DNA of 64,000 nt from Haematococcus lacustris (GCA_030144725.1 JASKMD010000184.1:1-64000), one strand, 5' to 3'. Counted from the stretch's first letter, positions 46,745 to 59,177 are shown. Numbers and translations are program-made. The notes: generated by a model from the sequence alone, not told the origin.

Positions 46745-49700
46745 ATGGCACAGCTCTCGAAAGGATCCCTGGCGAAGGTCAAGGCGATGGATGGCTTCGC
46801 GGACCCCATCGTCCTGCTGGTGAGAGTCTAAATGTATAAATGTATAAATGTAGGTTGACTGATGTAATGATTTGAGTAGCCAGCGGTACAGTGGCTCTTA
46901 CTGCCTGCAGGTCAGCAGCCTACAGCAGAAGGACGACACCAAGTATCGAGGAACATTTTCAGACGGCTTCGATTCTATCGCCGTTGTGCTAGCCTCTCAG
47001 CTAACGGAACTTGCAAAGAATGGCACATTGCGCACCGGTGCCACCGTCAAGGTACCACTAGCGACTTGCCCAGGACAGCCACGTTTGAATGCGTCATGCA
47101 TGTAGCATGCTTGCACTTGCACGGTGCAGGTCAGCAGCTATACTGCCAACAGCGTGCCCGGCCAGGGCACCGTCCTGGTTGTGACAGAACTGGACGTGGT
47201 TTCCGGGTCTATCAATGACGCAGTGGATGTACAAATCAGGACCCCCAGTGCCAGCCCAGAATGCAAGAGCACAGTGGGCGCATTTCGAGTGAAGCCAGAC
47301 CCAGATGCCAAGCCACAGCCCAGCCCGTCACCATCTGAAGAGTGAGCAGCAGGCAAAGCGATACCACCCACGTCCATGAACCTGATTGCCAGTAGTTTTG
47401 TATGCAGAGCTGGTTGTACTGCCATCCCGGTTGCAACACCTCCCCCATTAAAACACAAAGCATACAGAAACCTTTCACCAGGGGTGGCCTCTGCCTAGGT
47501 GCCTGCCTGGCTGCCTGCCTGCTTTGTCGTCTGCCCACCCTGCCTCTCCCCCGCTGGCTGCAGGCCCGCCAACAAGTACATGAAGACCCCCGGGGGCTCT
47601 GTGGCACGCAGCGGTCCGCCAGCCTCGCCCTCCTCAGTGGCCCCCACCATCAGCAAGCGCACGAAGGGCTTTGCACGCATCGACCAGCTGCACCCTTATG
47701 ATGACCAGTGGTGCATCAAGGCCAAGCTGTCGCGTAAGGTCAGACACCACCACACCCTGGTGACTGACCCTGGTGCAAGTGACGAGACCCTGCTGCCTGG
47801 CCCTGTTGCCAGCCTCCAGACCCTGCTGCCTGACCTTGCTGCCTGTTGCCTGACCCTGCTGTATAACCCTGCGGCTTGCTGCCTGACCTTGCTGCCTGTT
47901 TACTGGCTCTGCAGCCTGATCCTTCTGCCTGCTGCCCGCTGCCTGGCCCTGCTGCCTGTTGCCTGACCCTGCCGCCCCATCCCGCGGTCCACTGATGCTG
48001 CAGTACCCCCTGCGCACCATCACAGCTCGAGGAGGCACCCGGGCAGTGTGTACAGTGGAGCTGGTGGACAGCGAGGTGAGCTGGCCAGGCCCATGTGGCC
48101 TACCCCCCTGCACCCAGGCCCATGTGGCACACCCCCCTGCAGCCTACCTTCCTCTGTCCTACGTCCTTGCAGCAAGTCCTCTGCAGCAAGTCCTTTGTGG
48201 CCAGTCCCTGTGAGCTTCCCTCCTGGGTTGCTTTGTCATCCTGGGTAGCTGCAGGGGGAGGGAGGGGTCACACCTGGTGGACAGGTAGACAGGCTGGGCT
48301 GCTCCCTGGCCTGCGCTGTGCTGATGGGCTGTAGCTTTTTGAGCAGGTTAAGCTGCTCAGTGTGTGTTGACTGCTTTGCTGGAGGGTTCAGCTCCCTCTG
48401 CCGAAACCTGTTTGTTGGTGTCTATGCCTTCTAGGGTGCCTGCCTGCCTGGCTACTTTCCTGCTGGCTGCTGCCTGGCCTGCCGCCTGGCTACCACTGCC
48501 CGCCGGCTGTGCACCACCCTGTTGCTGCCTCCCCTCCGTGTCACTCTCTTCCTGCCCAGGGTCATTCCATCCAGGGCACCTTCTGGGGCCCCCAGGCCGA
48601 GCGCTGCAGCGTGACCCTTGATGAGGGCAAGGTCTACGTGGTGGAGCGCTTCACAGTTAAGCCAGCCAACAAGCAATACAGCAGCCTGAAGAACGACTAT
48701 GAGCTGGTGTTCAGCGAGAAGTGGGTCAAGGCGGTGAAGGCAGGGCCCGTGGGGCAGGGCCAGCAGGGTGCCGTCAGGCCCAGTCAGGTTGCCACAGCTG
48801 CACAGGCGATGTGTGGCAGCAGGTGATGCATGCAGCATGAACCACCCTGGCTTCCGGTGGAACATGCGGTGCAGCTCAACACACAAGAGATCACACCATG
48901 GCTGCTAGCCCTGGCAGCCTGGCCTGGCAGCCTTCCGGTGGGAAGGTAGCAAGGGCATGCCCCGAGGCTACTTTCCTCCCTTGATGCACGTCTGACGGCG
49001 AGGGCACCGTCTTTCTTTCTTTCTTTCTTTCCCTGGCAGCCCTGGAGTACAGCGCCACCATCACCATCATTAGATGGCGCAGGTCATGCTCCTGTCATGC
49101 GGGAACCCCATGCTTCACGGCTTTGGCTCATTGCTAGACACTGTTAGTATGTGTGGGTGGTGGGCAGTAAGCATGAGCGCCTTCTCACTGCTGTCACTCT
49201 TGCCTACACAGCTGCTCCCGTGCTGCTGCTGCTGCTGCTGCTGCCCCCTTGGTGGCAGGACGGAGGTGTGTGAGGCGGCTGAGCAGGCCGAGGCCATCAC
49301 CATGACTGCCCTGGTTGACGTGGTGCCCATTGAGCAGCTTCCCCGCTACCTGACCCGCAAGGTGAGGCCCTGAAAGAGTGTGACCGCCTGGGGTGAGGGT
49401 GTGACGGCTGTGGGGGAGGAGGGTAAGCACAAGAAGCTCGCCATGCACAAGCTTAGACCAGGCAGCTTCCTCCTCGGCCTGCCCCCACCAGGCCTGTCCA
49501 GGCCACCCTCTGGCAGCTGAAGCCCCTGACAGCCTGGGATCAGTGTGTGGCGCTGCTGCTCCATGCAGCCCCTCTACTCAGCCCCTGGGGCCTGTCAGTG
49601 CCAGGCCAGGCCATGGCAAAGTCCAGCCATGCCTGCCACCCCCATCAGGCCTGTTCTAGCCCCTCCCCACCCCACCAGGCACTCCCAAGCCAGCCCCAGC

Positions 49701-52700
49701 CTCCAAGCAAACAGCCGGAACAGCTTGACCCTACAGACCAAACATACAGCTGGAACAGTTTAACCCTAGCCATGCAAGCCTTTCCCTGTTGAACAGCTGG
49801 ACCCTAGCCACGCAAACCAGTCACCAGGCCAGCCCTGCCATGCCAGCCCTGGTCGGACGAGCCCCTCTGGGAGCCTGCCCCCCTGCCAGCTGTGGCAACT
49901 CAGGCTGGCGCACCCCGTGGTAGTGACTCAGGCTGCCCTCCTGTCAGCTGTGGCAACTGCACCAAGCTGTTCCACCCCGCCCTGGCCAGGTGCTAGCCTG
50001 CCTTGCCGCTGCCTGCCTGTGGTGCAGACCAATGTCGACGTCATGGGTGTGGTGACGGCAGTGAGTGGGCTGGGCACGGTGAAGCGGAAGAGCGACAGCA
50101 GCGAGCTGGCCAGGAGGGACGTCACACTGGCGGACAAGAGGTGGGCCAACCCTGAGGGTGACTTGCTGCCCTGGGGGTGGCTGGGGTGGGTGGGTAAGTT
50201 GGCAGGGAGATGAAAGGCAGGGAGGCAGTCATCACCATCATCATGGCATGGGCTTGGCTGTGAGGGCTGGGGGCAGGGGAAGGTGAGTGTGTTCAGCTGG
50301 CTGCTGTAGGGATTGATGTGGTGCACAGTGTGTTGCAGGCAGTAGCTCCTCCCTTGGCTCCCTAACTAGTGGTCCCTAGCTAGTGCTCCTAACACGGTTT
50401 CTTACTGCTTCACTGTGTTTCCCCTTCAGCTGCTTCCCTCACTGGGGCTCACCACTGGCACATGCCTGGTACTGGGCCACTCCTTCTTCAGCAGCAGCAG
50501 CAGCGTCTCAGCTTCCCTCCAGCTCTCCAGCAGCCGCTGCAGCTCATGTGTGTCGCTGCCCCTGGCGCAGTGGCAAGACCGTGACGCTGACGCTGTGGGG
50601 GGAGAACGCGACCTGCAGCATCGCTGAGAGCGCCGCTGAGGGCCAGGTGCTGCAGTGCACGGCCTGCAGGGTCACGGACTTCAATGGTGAGCCTCAATGG
50701 TGCTGCTGACCCAGCCTGTCGGACTGCAGTCCCTCAGCCCTGATCTGACCCTCACCTCCACTGACCCTGACTGACCTCCACTAACCTCCATTCACCTCCA
50801 CTCACCCTGACCTGCCTCGTGCTGCCCTGGCTGTGGCTGGTGGGGCATTCACCTCACCTTGATGGGAGGTTGGGGTGAGTGTCCATAGCCCACATCAGGG
50901 GTGTCACCCCTGCGGCTGCGATGTGAAGAAACATGTATCCACTAGGTTCCCACCCTTAGCTGGCCAGCCGCCCTGGGCCTCTCCATCCCGGTGCGTCCAC
51001 CCTGGCCTGCCTGGCCCAGCCCGGCTGCGGCCCACTGCCCCGCAGGCTGCTCCCTGAACAGCAGCCAGCGCAGCGCCCTGAGCCTGATGCCGGAGTCCAA
51101 GCTGGCCCGGGACCTGGCTGACTGGTGGTCTACGGGGGGGCAGTCCGCCACGCTGACGGCAGTGGGGGCGGACCTGGCGGGGGCTAGACCCTCAGGGTGG
51201 GGGGGAGGGGGGGAGGAGGAGGGGAGGGCGGGCGGGCCAGAGGGGGTGGGGGGGATATAGGGGAGGGTGGGGGGGAGAAGGTTAGAGGAGGTGGGGGGAG
51301 GGTTGGCAGGGGGAGAGGAGGGTGGAAGGGGAGAGGAGGGGAGGGGGCATGGGGTGACAGCTGTACTAGGTGCTTCAGCAGGAACACTAGTAAAAGAGCA
51401 TGGACTAGGTGGGAAGGGGCTGTGTCGGGCTCGCAGAGAAGGGAAGGAAATGGAGGCGCACATAGCCTGGCAGGGTCAGGGGTGCACGCTTGTTGGGATG
51501 GTTGGGGGGTCACAGCCCCTAATTGCTGGTAGCAGCTGCTGTAGGCCCAGCTGGCTACCATGCTGCTGGCGGTATTGGTGATTGTGGCTGAGTCACAGTG
51601 CACACGGCCCAGACTTGGTCACAGCGCATGGGCCTCAAAAGGGGGAGAGGATGAAGAGGAGCGGAGGGAGGGAGGGAGGGATGAGATAGAAAGAGCGGCA
51701 GGGGGGGGTCATGGTGGTGTTGGCTGACTCACAGACTTGGTCCCCTCAGCCACAGACTTAGTCACAGCACATGGGCCCCGACATCAGTCAGCGCCTGGCC
51801 TGCTGCTGCCCTGAGCCTGGCCCCTCCCTGATTCCTGCCCCGCCTGCCCCCTGTCTGCCCAGGGCTGCCGGCGGGTCGGCCCGCAATGCCCTGTCCTCCA
51901 TGAAGGACGTGACGGGGCAGGCGGTGCCGGAGCCAGACGCCAAGCCTGTGTACCACAACGTGATGGCCACGGTGGCGCTGGTGCAGAGTGAGCAGAGCAT
52001 GTACTACCTGGCTAACCCTGAGACAGGGCGCAAGGTGAGGCTGGGCGGGATGGAGGGCGGGGGGGGAGGGGGGCAGGCTGAAGGGGCAGGCTGGGGGTTC
52101 AGGCTATGGGTTAGGCTGAGGGGGCAGGCTGCTGGAGAAGGCTGGGGGGTGCCTGGCAGCATTGACAGGCTATGGATGGGAGGGCAGGTGGGGTAGGCAA
52201 TGATTCAGAACATGTGTGGATGGGAAGAGTGAGGGCACAGGATGTCACACTTGACGTCACACTGGGCAGGGGTGCGTGGTGCGCAGCAGGGTGATGGAGG
52301 GGTTGGATGCAGTCAAGTGATGTTCTTGCTCACCCCACATCACCCTTGGCAATGATGCCCACAGGCTACTGTGTGAAATGTCCTGCTGGGTACTCCCTGG
52401 CTGTTGCTAGTGAAGGTCGTGAAGGGGCAGCCCGGGGGTGGCATGCTCTGTGTGGCCAAGGCTTCAGGCAGGCAGTGTCCGCGGTCCTGGCGACCTCGGC
52501 GACGAGGCCCACCCGCTCCGCTGTCTAGTGCACCGCCTGTGTCTTAATCCTTGCGTGTCGGGCTGTCGGGCTGCAGGTGGTCGCTCAGGACGGCAAGTTC
52601 TACAGCGAATCGGACGGTAAGACGTGCGACGCTGCCAGCCACCGTTACGTGATGTCCATAAAGGCCATGGATGGCACCGGCGACGCATACCTCAACCTGT

Positions 52701-53148
52701 TCAACGACCAGGTGCGCCGCGGGCGCGATACAGTCAGCGCCCTCCGCGGGCCACGATGCTCCGCCCGTTGCCGGCAAGCAACCTGTTGGACGAGCAAGCA
52801 AGCTGCGACCTGGCATTGGCTTTGCATCGCTGCTCACTGCTCACATATTTGCAACCCCCCTTGCAGCCCCTGCGCCACCCCTGTGGATGTCCTTCGCAGG
52901 CGCAATTGGTGGTGGGCAAGAGCGCGGACGAGGTGGCGGAGCTGCGGAGCCGAGACGAGGACGCGTACAAGGCGCTGTGCCGAAGCCTGGCGTGGAGCGA
53001 GTGGGCGTGCACGATCAGCACCAAGAGCCGCGATTACAATGGCGAGCGCAAGCTGCGGCACACGGTCATGAGCGTGCGACCAGTGGATTTTGTGAATGAC
53101 GCACAGCGGCTGTTGGATGTGATTGCCAAGTACACACCTGTTTGCTAA
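46745..53148 (+). CDS. RPA1: Replication protein A, large (70-kDa) subunit
   Basis: Single-strand DNA-binding subunit acting in replication, repair and recombination. Exons: 46745-46819, 46911-47051, 47130-47341, 47564-47738, 48004-48075, 48560-~48730, ~49259-49362, 50028-50140, 50571-50686, 51046-51196, 51863-52034, 52577-52711, 52900-53148 (TAA). Domains in order: N-terminal OB fold from MAQLSKGSLAKV to LVVTELDVVSG; linker; DBD-A beginning IDQLHPYDDQWCIKAKLSRK and NKQYSSLKNDYEL; DBD-B with TNVDVMGVVTAVSGLGTVKR and VTLTLWGE; DBD-C from VYHNVMATVALVQSEQSMYY to DAYLNLFNDQ and the C-terminal AQLVVGKSADEV...KATVM-like region ending LLDVIAKYTPVC. The DBD-C zinc finger is degenerate: of the family's four cysteines only one (KTCDAAS) is visible. 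Exon 6-7 borders are approximate. A TGTAA at 53239-53243 is a plausible polyadenylation signal. Confidence 0.93.
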
Positions 53149-53417
53149 TTAGGGACATTGAGTCAACCGCATTGCATCAAGAGTGCATCGTCATCGCATC
53201 TAGCTACACCATCAGTATGTGGAACAGCAAATGTACTATGTAACATGGCCACCGTGGCGTAGTTGCAATCAATGCACATGGTCAGCTTGTGGCGCAGGCA
53301 GTGTGAGAAGGCACATTGAAAACTATAAAAAAACTCGCAATGATTAGCAGCTGATTATCGGCTTGCTTGCGCGCTGCTCGTGGCGAACTGGTTGCGCAGA
53401 CCTCATATAAGACGCTG
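53149..53417. other. RPA1 3' region / oxygenase 5' region
   Basis: Short, AT-richer spacer with the TGTAA at 53239-53243. I see no gene. Confidence 0.5.
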
Positions 53418-56400
53418 ATGACCGGCCAAGGATGCTGTGAGGACGTGTTCGACTTAGCCGGATTTGAACATGTTTCAAATTTCGCGAGCCAGCAACCCAG
53501 CGCGGAACAACTGCAGCTGTGCAAACGCCTCGCAGAATGTCTTGAGCGCACCGGCCTGGTCCTGGTACAGTTTCCTGTTGCAGCGCTCCACATGAAGCCA
53601 CTTCCCTAGGCAACAACTTTCCCCCCTTTGTCACAGCAGGTTAAGGATGTGCGCGTTCCATCAGCAACTAACGACCAGTTCCTGGACACCATGGAGCAAT
53701 ACTTTGGCCATGCAGATAAAGCAAAGGATGTGCGGGCAGACTTGTGCTACCAGGTGGGTGGACCAGCTATGACAGCCAATGAAATTCCCCCCAGCTGCCC
53801 AATGTTAACAGCCACCACAACGACCTCCTCGACCCTATCGACCAGACCCAACCCGACCCAGCCCCTTGGCCCACAGCAGCAGCAGCAGCACTGACAAGCA
53901 GCAGCAGTGCAGTTGCCACACCCCCAAGCATGGTGATGACGCCAGGATGAGCTAGCTGGCAGCTGGTGAGTCGGCCTGGCAGACAGTCAGTGGACACAGC
54001 ACTGACGGCAAGCATGCTCCAGCCTTGATCTGCTCCAGCCCCCCATTGCTTCAGCCTACGAGTGCCACCTCCAGCTGCTAGCCCCCAACTGCCAGCACCT
54101 AGTAGCCGCACTCCAGCTGCCAGCCCCCAACTGCCCATGCTCACAAGTGCTCAACCTACACCTACCCCCCCCCCCCCCCGCTGTGCCCCCCAGCTGTCAT
54201 CCCCAGCTGTTGCCCTCCAGCTGCCGCCCTCCAGCTGCCGCCCTCCAGCTGTTAGCCTGCTCTATGGCCCCAGGTGGGACTCACTCCCTCCGGCGTTGAG
54301 AGGCCGCGAGTGCTGGGGGTGAGTGCAGCCTGGAGGGGCGAGGACATGGGAGGGGGCAGGTGCCAGCACACGCCAGCAGGTGTGGCCAGCAGCGCCATGG
54401 CAGGTAGAGCAGCAGTGAGCTGGCAGCAGATCAACATGGCGTGCCTAGCAGATCAGCGTAGCGAGGGGCGCAGATCCTGGGGGTCTCAGACAGAGGTTCG
54501 GGCTGGAGCTGAGGATGGGTGTGAGCCTCAGTGGGTGCTCAGCTGCAGTGGCTTGCCCAGGTGGGCTGGCTGCTGTCATGACTCTGGATCGACCTTGCGC
54601 GGTTTGCTGGTGGCTTGGGCAGGGCAGGGGGAGGGGCCAGGGCATGGGGAGGGGCCAGGGCAGGGGTAGGGGCCGGAGTGAGGGGGGCCATCCGCCATGG
54701 GCCTGTTTAAGTGTGGGCCTATGGGTGTGTAGTCAGGTGTGAGGCTGCCCGGTGGTCCCGGCTGCCCTGTGCAGGATGTTGCGCTGCAGGCAGAGCTGGC
54801 TGGACTGGCCCCTGACCATGCAGGCTCCGCCCCTACTGGCCCCGGTTAGTGGCCTGCCAGTGGGCTGAGGCAGTGGGCTGGTCACACCTAGCCACACCTT
54901 GTCATGCAGCGTCACACTTGGTTGTGCATGGTCAGGGTGGAATGACCGCTGGGGTGCGATGACTGCAACCCATCGACTTCCTCATACCACCTTGTAACCC
55001 TCTGCCACCACCGCTGCTGGTGCTGCTGCTGCTGTCACTGCTGCTGCTGCTGCTGGTGTTGCCGCTACTGCCGCTGCTTCCGCAAGCCCTCCTGCTATTG
55101 CGCGAGCTGAGGGTCGTTCTGCTGCTGCCACTGTGAACATGCTGCCCCTGCTGCTAGCGCTGCTGCATCCCGTGTGTCATGTTGCTGGGGCGCAGACGTG
55201 AAGGAGCGCTTCATGGTGCGGGTGGGCGAGCGCCCGCAGCACACAGCCTTCCCGGAGCTTAACGCTGAGCCAGTGTTGCCCGCAGTGGGTGGTGCGGCTG
55301 GACCGCTATTGAGGCGCTGCTTAAGAGAGACACGCAGCCACCCCCTCCTCCCTCACCCCCCTCCTCCTCCTCCCAGCCACCCCCTCCTGCCTCACCCCCC
55401 TCCTCCTCCTCCTCCTCCTCCTCCTCCCAGCCACCCCCTCCTGCCTCACCCCCCTCTTCCTCCTTTTCCTCCCAGCCACCTCCTCCTGCAGCCACCCCCC
55501 TCCTCCTCCTCCTCCTCCCAGCCACCCCCTCCTGCAGCCACCCTCCTCCTCCTCCCAGCCACCCCACCCTACTGAAGCTACCACTGCCCCCCATGCCTTC
55601 CCTTCCCTTCCGTCCTGCTTCCTAACTCATCCCTCCCCTCCCCTCCCCTCCCCTCCCTGCTGCCCCCTCCCTCCCCTGCCCCGGCGGCTGCAGGCCTTCC
55701 CCTCCTGGTCCCAGACCATGGACAGCTTCGGCTCCGCCCTGCTGGGGGTGGCTGCCAGCGTGGCCTGCGCCGCCAGCCTGGGCTGGGGCCTGCCTGCCCA
55801 GGCCCTTGTCAAGGCCATGGAGGGGGGGCCACACCTGCTGGCACCCACAGGCTGCGACCTGGACCAGCATGGGGAGCTGGGCACTGTCATCGCTGGGTAA
55901 GGGGGGCGAGTTGAGATGGAGGGGGGTGGGAGGGAGGTGAGGTGAGGGGGAGAGAGGGGGGTGGAGGCAGGGTGGGGACGAAGGAGGGGTAAGGGAGGTG
56001 GGGAAGGGGCCATGTGGGGATGAAGGGAGGGTGAACATAGGCAGGAAGGAATATAGACGCCATGAGGATGAGCATGAGGTGGAGGGCATGCTGGTGTATG
56101 GGAGTGTGCGGGGCTTGTGACGAGCTGATACAGTGCAAACAGGTTGGTAGGCCTAGTTTGTTGCAGGGGTATGGCAGGGGTGATGCTTTCGCACCGTGGG
56201 AGCCACCCAGCTCAATGCCACTCCCTGCATGCCCACTCTGAGGCCGCCCCACTAGGTGGTGGGAGCAGGCCGCACCCCAGGCAGAAGCTCCTCCCTAAAG
56301 CATGACGGCTCTGCTGGAGTTGTCTTCTTCTTTCTCTACTCCTCCTTCTCCTCCTCCTCCTCCTCCTCCTCCTTCTTCTTCATCTTCTTCTTCTTCTTCT

Positions 56401-56991
56401 TGTGGCCGCCCCCACCTGGCTGCAGATATCACAGCGACCTGAACTTGTTGACCGTTCATGGCAAGAGCCGGTTCCCTGGGCTTTTTGTGTGGACCGCGGA
56501 TGGGCGGCGTGTGCCAGTGCGTGTACCGCCAGGTTGCCTGCTAGTGCAAGCCGGGCAGCAACTGGAGCGGTTGACGGGCGGGCGCGTGAAAGCCGGGAAA
56601 CACGAGGTGAGCATCAGCGCGCCGTCAGCCAAGAGCCGCATGCGGATTATGGAGAAGCGTCAATAGACCGACTTCCGTTACTCGTTCTTTCTACTTCCGC
56701 CTTCCTCTCGCTTCCTCAAGCGTCACTCAGCTTGAGTGACGCCACCCGCAGGTCGTGGTGAGCTCCGACACAGTGGCGGCCATTTCTGCTGCGAGGGCAG
56801 CGGGACGTAGCCTGTGGCGGGTGTCGTCTACGCTCTTCGCGCACTGTGCCTCAGATTACACGCTGCGACCGCTAGGCTGCTTCGCCACCCCAGCCGCATG
56901 CACCGCGTACCCCGAAGTTCTGGCAGGGCAACAAGTGCAAGACGAATTGCAAGCAATCAACTTGCGGCGGGAGGGCCGCAAGCACGACTGA
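53418..56991 (+). CDS. Fe(II)/2-oxoglutarate-dependent dioxygenase (isopenicillin N synthase-like)
   Basis: Exons 53418-53564, 53640-53753, 54274-54318, 54775-54844, 55196-55284, 55694-55896, 56426-56606, 56752-56991 (TGA). They total 1089 bases, 362 residues, with consistent phase. N-terminal MTGQGCCEDVFDLAGFEHVS and ERTGLVLVKDVRVPSATN resemble the DIOX_N region (a helix, then a 'GLVxVKDPR'-like strand). The metal-binding facial triad is GYHSDLNLLTVHG (His-x-Asp) and GKHEVVVSS (distal His). The 2-oxoglutarate-binding Arg-x-Ser is probably WRVSSTLF. The SKR..LFVWT...VPPGCLLVQAG stretch is the jelly-roll core typical of the family. Many members are plant and algal oxidases of secondary metabolites; the substrate here is unknown. 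The ATG at 53418 is the first in the exon that opens at the conserved N-terminus. Confidence 0.88.
55330..55565. repeat. CCTCCTCCT-rich pyrimidine array in oxygenase intron
   Basis: (CCT)n and CAGCCACCCCCTCCTG repeats in the intron between exons 55196-55284 and 55694-55896. A second pyrimidine array, (CTC/TTC)n, is at 56338-56402, just before the exon at 56426. Pro- or Glu/Gly-rich open frames across them are artefacts. Confidence 0.85.
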
Positions 56992-57422
56992 TAGCATGTG
57001 TTTTCCCCTGGTATGCGTCGCTCGTTAATGTCTGAACACTCCCATGCTAAGGCTTTTGACTGAACACTCCAAACAGCCAGCAAACATACATCAGTACATA
57101 GCAGACATTGCAATCAAACATACTTTGCAAGTTCGTAACGGGAATGGCTGCTGCTAGCGTGCATGTTACCCACTCCAGCTCCGCCTATCTGATGTGTGTG
57201 TTCCAGCTACAGCTAGTGCTCACACACCCCGAGCTCCTACAGGTTGTTCTCGTTCGTTGCACAACGTTTGAGGGGAGCAGCTTCGTCCGACGTCATACGT
57301 TTCTTACATCTGATTGTTTTCTTTGAATTCCATGTTCCCCAACCGTCAAGACCAACCGCGCCGCTGAGCAGATACTTACTTTCTGAACACACTCATTGGG
57401 AGAATTTGCTAGTACGTACTCA
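56992..57422. other. Intergenic, promoter region of the next gene
   Basis: No gene recognised. The stretch is AT-richer than its neighbours and presumably contains the oxygenase 3' end and the promoter and 5' UTR of the gene starting at 57423. Confidence 0.45.
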
Positions 57423-58276
57423 ATGGCTCCCGCATCAGCCAAGGATGCCCTGAAGGAGGGAGGCAAGAAGGTGATTCGCTAGTAGATCAGAAAGTTCCTG
57501 TCCACCCTCTCAGCGGCGCTGGCGGCTGCTACGCAGGGCCAAGATCTGGCTGGTGTCGCCGCGCTGGGAGGCGTGATGTATTTCAATGTGTCTGTTGAGA
57601 CACCTGAGGGCGACATGGCGCTGCTTGAGAAGGTGTTGGAGGGCGCCAACGTCGTTGTCGATGAGTCTGCTGAGGAGCGAAAAGGCGGAGCTGGAGACAT
57701 CGGCAAGTTCCTGCTTTCCGCCGGCGAGACGCAGCTTGTAGGCATTGCTCACGTGCCAAAGGCTTTGGCTGAGGAGAAGAAGCTTACCGTCAAGGTGTGT
57801 CAGGCGGCGTGTTACTTAACAGAGCAGTGCTGCTGTGCTGTAGCAGCCGCCGTCCCGCTGTGGCTGCTGCCATGTTTTCTTCCTGCTTGTGCTAGCAGCT
57901 ACAGCACATCAGCATAGTGTTGAAGCAAGCTAGCTGCACAGCTGTCAGCCCCAGCCCTCACACTTGACACCGTTACCACCAGCTTGAAAGTGGCAAGCAA
58001 GTTCCCATAGCTCAAGAGCTTTCATGCTGCGCTCCACAGGAGTGGGTGGAGGAGCTGATGAAGTACATGCCCAAGTCAGAGATTGTGGAGGAGAGCGAAG
58101 AGATCATCAAGGTGTTGATGAAGGCTGACCAGGAAGCAGGCGTCTTCCCCTTGAAGGTCCGGGATGCTGCCATTGATGCGGGCTTTAAGCTGCTCAAGGC
58201 AAAGGGCCTGGTGCCTGAGAATGATGACAGTGACGATGATGTCAACTACGCTGAGGCTGCTGGAGTGGAGTGGTGA
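57423..58276 (+). CDS. Conserved-looking acidic protein of unknown function, with in-frame TAG TAG
   Basis: ATG 57423 opens MAPASAKDALKEGGKKVIR, followed by two adjacent stop codons (TAG 57480-57482 and 57483-57485). The same frame then continues IRKFLSTLSAALAAATQGQD up to AEEKKLTVK at a GTGTGT donor (57794). After the intron, 58040-58276 reads EWVEELMKYMPKSEIVEESE, then KADQEAGVFPLKVRDAAIDA and ends NDDSDDDVNYAEAAGVEW. The first downstream Met in frame is at 57573 (MYFNVSVETPEGD). The protein is rich in Lys and Glu, with no signal peptide or membrane segment. I do not recognise the family. Either translation starts at 57573, or the TAGs are removed or read through, or this copy is a pseudogene. 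Confidence 0.65.
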
Positions 58277-58890
58277 CCAGGCTGACAACACAGCTGGCTG
58301 CACACAGCTGCTGATCTGCCGTGCTATCTGGCCTCATGGGGGTGGTGTTTGATGCAGGATGATGTTAACGTGCAACTTGCGGCTGCTGTGCTGTGCCCTT
58401 CATGCTTGCATTATTGGAGTTGGGACCCTGTTCATGGTGTGGTGTTATTGAGGGGTGTGGCTGGCAGGCAGGCAGGCAGTTGGTTGGTGCATTGCATGGC
58501 TTGCTATGCGGCCTTGTGAAGGATTGGACGTGCCATTGCGAAGAGGGGAGCACTGCAATGTACACAACAGCCCGTCCCTGCCTAACCACTCTTGAAGCCG
58601 TGTGTGCATAGCAATGACTGAAAAAGGTCTCTAGTGGTGACTGTGCAGCGGGAATCTTGCCTTTGCATTGCAGCAGTCGAGTCACGTAGTTTGATCTGGC
58701 TGCACGAAACACGAGCGTTATTGTGTAGGACAGTTCTTACAAAATCCGGCTGCTCCCTGATGGATCTCGTAGCGGCGCATCTAAATATGGAATGCCCAGC
58801 ATCATCAGCTACCTACCATCAGCAGAACTAGTTCTAAAACAAATGCGGTCTATGCAGCTACCCCCCTGAAATCTAGGCTTCCCCGCACCC
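58277..58890. other. Intergenic
   Basis: 3' region of the preceding gene. A short GGCAGGCAGG run lies at 58462-58476. No gene recognised. Confidence 0.5.
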
Positions 58891-58894
58891 ACAA

Positions 58895-59177
58895 CAATAC
58901 AGCCCCCCTTGTCCCTCACTGGGGCTTCCATTTGAGCTGGACCAGTAGTGGCCACTAGCAGCCACTAGCGGGAATACTAGGGGCCACTAGTGGCCCGACT
59001 CAGATGGTGTTAATGGATTGTGTGGAGTATGGACTTGGAGTATGGACACACATGGACATGGTGCATGAGTGCCTACCACCTACACTATTGCCTGATTGCG
59101 AAGGCTATAGTGCAGAGTTGGCATGAAAAACATGCGCTAATTGTAAGCTAATGACAGCTCGACAAAGGGGGCACACA
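58895..59177 (-). repeat. Candidate Fanzor-element end / guide-RNA-side flank
   Basis: This segment lies directly 3' of the Fanzor-like ORF. It contains a palindromic block (TTTGAGCTGGACCAGTAGTGG...CCACTAGTGGCCCGACTCAGA, about 58930-59000) that recurs, with a perfect stem, at 885-985. 59040-59130 recurs in part at 740-870, and 59114-59177 at 45434-45495. Three independent occurrences mark it as mobile-element sequence. In TnpB and Fanzor systems the guide RNA derives from the sequence overlapping or following the ORF 3' end; applying that here is inference. Confidence 0.5.

Noticed and set aside
53367..53417. Earlier oxygenase start at 53367
   Set aside because: The codon there is TTG; the first ATG in frame is at 53418.
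57471..57490. A 15- or 20-base intron that would remove the TAG codons
   Set aside because: Spliceosomal introns this short are not expected in green algae, and the 20-base version breaks the frame.
57423..58276. Whole-genome TAG-to-glutamine recoding
   Set aside because: No other confidently modelled gene here has an internal TAG, and the Nudix frame appears to end in TAG. One locus and a dead transposon ORF are not enough.
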